A stretch of DNA of 6,397 nt, taken from NCBI GenBank assembly GCA_027031185.1, contig JALVEF010000539.1, positions 1-6,397 of the forward strand. The letters are read 5' to 3'. This document shows, piece by piece, positions 6,112 to 6,397 of this stretch (the stretch's first letter is position 1; every line of letters begins with the position of its first letter). The notes beneath the pieces were generated by a model that saw only the letters and a program-made list of their open reading frames with translations, was not told the origin of the DNA and did not search any database. Both the position numbers and the translations under genes were made by a program. This DNA is from Saprospiraceae bacterium. Its GTDB lineage: Bacteria; Bacteroidota; Bacteroidia; Chitinophagales; Saprospiraceae.

Positions 6112-6187
6112 ATTATGAATTACGAATTGTGGTTACCTGCGAAAGCCTTCGTGGCCATATACGCAGCGATTTTTCCAACAGCACCAG

Positions 6188-6293
6188 CCGAGCCCAGTCG
6201 AACAGTGCGATGCACTGAGCGATGGGCTGTGGTCAGTGAGTTTGACAAACCGTCGAACTGCAACGACCGAGCTTATCGAAGTATGCGTTTCGA
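6188..6293. repeat. Cluster of degenerate GAGC-n-TCGAA repeats
   Basis: Related motifs recur in one orientation: CCGAGCCCAGTCGAAC at 6188-6203, CAGTGAGTTTGACAAAC at 6234-6250, and CCGAGCTTATCGAAG at 6267-6281. They resemble the CTGAGCTTGTCGAAG-type interspersed repeat that I have met in many bacterial genomes, here decayed. Extra small palindromes occur: CACTGA (6213-6218) with TCAGTG (6233-6238), and TCGAA (6276-6280) with TTCGA (6289-6293). It includes the 6191-6228 hairpin. No coding role is apparent. Confidence 0.45.
6191..6228. repeat. REP-like imperfect palindrome
   Basis: A 38-base hairpin: AGCCCA (6191-6196) pairs with TGGGCT (6223-6228), TCG (6198-6200) with CGA (6220-6222), and CAGTGC (6203-6208) with GCACTG (6212-6217) around the loop GAT. 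This gives 15 base pairs interrupted by one bulged G and a 2x2 internal loop. Size, GC content and intergenic position resemble repetitive extragenic palindromes. It is the strongest structure in the right part of the spacer. Confidence 0.55.
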
Positions 6294-6311
6294 CACGTTA
6301 GTCCCGCACTT

Positions 6312-6335
6312 ACTTGCCCTTGGCGCGGGGCAAGT
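6312..6335. repeat. 8-bp perfect inverted repeat near the right edge
   Basis: ACTTGCCC (6312-6319) and GGGCAAGT (6328-6335) are perfectly complementary with an 8-base loop. A run of seven A at 6348-6354 lies 13 bases to its right, too far for a leftward or rightward intrinsic terminator. It could belong to the 3' end of a gene beyond the window or to the repeat cluster. Confidence 0.35.
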
Positions 6336-6397
6336 GGCATTCATCACAAAAAAAGCCCACGCAGAAGGACCAAAGCTTAATTCCGGCAAAGCAAGTC

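Larger units (their letters stand above)
5844..6397. other. 554-bp stretch without a convincing gene
   Basis: This stretch contains the promoter region of the leftward pair, the 186-base inverted-repeat element, the REP-like cluster and the right-edge hairpin. I looked for tRNA, rRNA and protein genes and found none I can support. A complete 62-codon frame at 6030-6218, a rightward frame open from the ATG at 6115 to the window edge, and a short leftward frame open from the edge to 6310 all lack recognisable motifs. The first two also run through the repeats. Confidence 0.6.

Noticed and set aside
6030..6218. Complete 62-codon rightward frame
   Set aside because: It lies across the right half of the candidate miniature element and the REP-like hairpin, has low-complexity composition and no recognisable domain; read as a chance frame.
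6115..6397. Rightward frame open from an ATG at 6115 to the window edge (94 codons)
   Set aside because: It begins in the repeated flank of the 186-base element and runs through the REP-like palindromes. The product has no recognisable motif, and there is no start signal. Openness over this length in GC-richer DNA can be chance; more sequence to the right would decide.
6310..6397. Leftward frame open from the window edge to a TAA at 6312-6310, ending in CDECHLPRAKGK
   Set aside because: It could be the C-terminus of a gene entering from the right, with a CxxCH and a basic tail. But only 28 codons are visible and CxxCH alone is not enough to call a cytochrome or metal-binding protein.
5926..6397. 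A tRNA or structured RNA gene in the right-hand spacer
   Set aside because: No cloverleaf arms with a CCA-adjacent acceptor stem or T-loop signature could be found. The hairpins present are explained better by inverted-repeat elements.

Overview
The window looks like a piece of a Bacteroidota chromosome. The main reason is the first gene, which ends in a type A C-terminal sorting domain of the type IX secretion system (T9SS), a secretion route restricted to this phylum. Supporting signs are the lack of clear Shine-Dalgarno sequences before the starts and a TAnnTTTG-type promoter element before the leftward gene pair. A Saprospiria-like or related environmental lineage is possible, but the window cannot settle this.

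Positions 1-3048 hold three rightward, tightly packed genes: the 3' part of a secreted phospholipase-D-superfamily protein with a T9SS sorting domain, a membrane-anchored HtrA/Deg serine protease with one PDZ domain, and chorismate synthase (aroC). The gaps are 22 and 10 bases, so they may be co-transcribed, although their functions are unrelated (secreted hydrolase, envelope quality control, last step of the shikimate pathway). Positions 3049-3241 are a gene-free spacer with a nested hairpin offering two alternative pairings, followed by six degenerate tandem octamers. Next is rmuC (3242-4471, rightward).

rmuC converges on a leftward pair: an exported protein of unknown function (4941-5843) and, 15 bases downstream of it, a small YkvA/DUF1232 membrane protein (4560-4925). 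Between the converging genes lies a 58-base inverted-repeat element flanked by a perfect 8-base direct repeat that begins inside the rmuC stop codon. It looks like a miniature transposable element, although its position would also suit a terminator.

Positions 5844-6397 (554 bases) contain no convincing gene. This stretch holds the promoter region of the leftward pair, a second candidate miniature element of 186 bases (imperfect inverted ends of about 30 bases, near-perfect 9-base flanking repeat), and a cluster of REP-like imperfect palindromes near the right edge.

The genes are ordinary housekeeping and envelope functions, and I see no defence, biosynthetic or other novel gene system. The unusual content is in the non-coding DNA: two probable miniature mobile elements with target duplications, a tandem octamer array and REP-like repeats.
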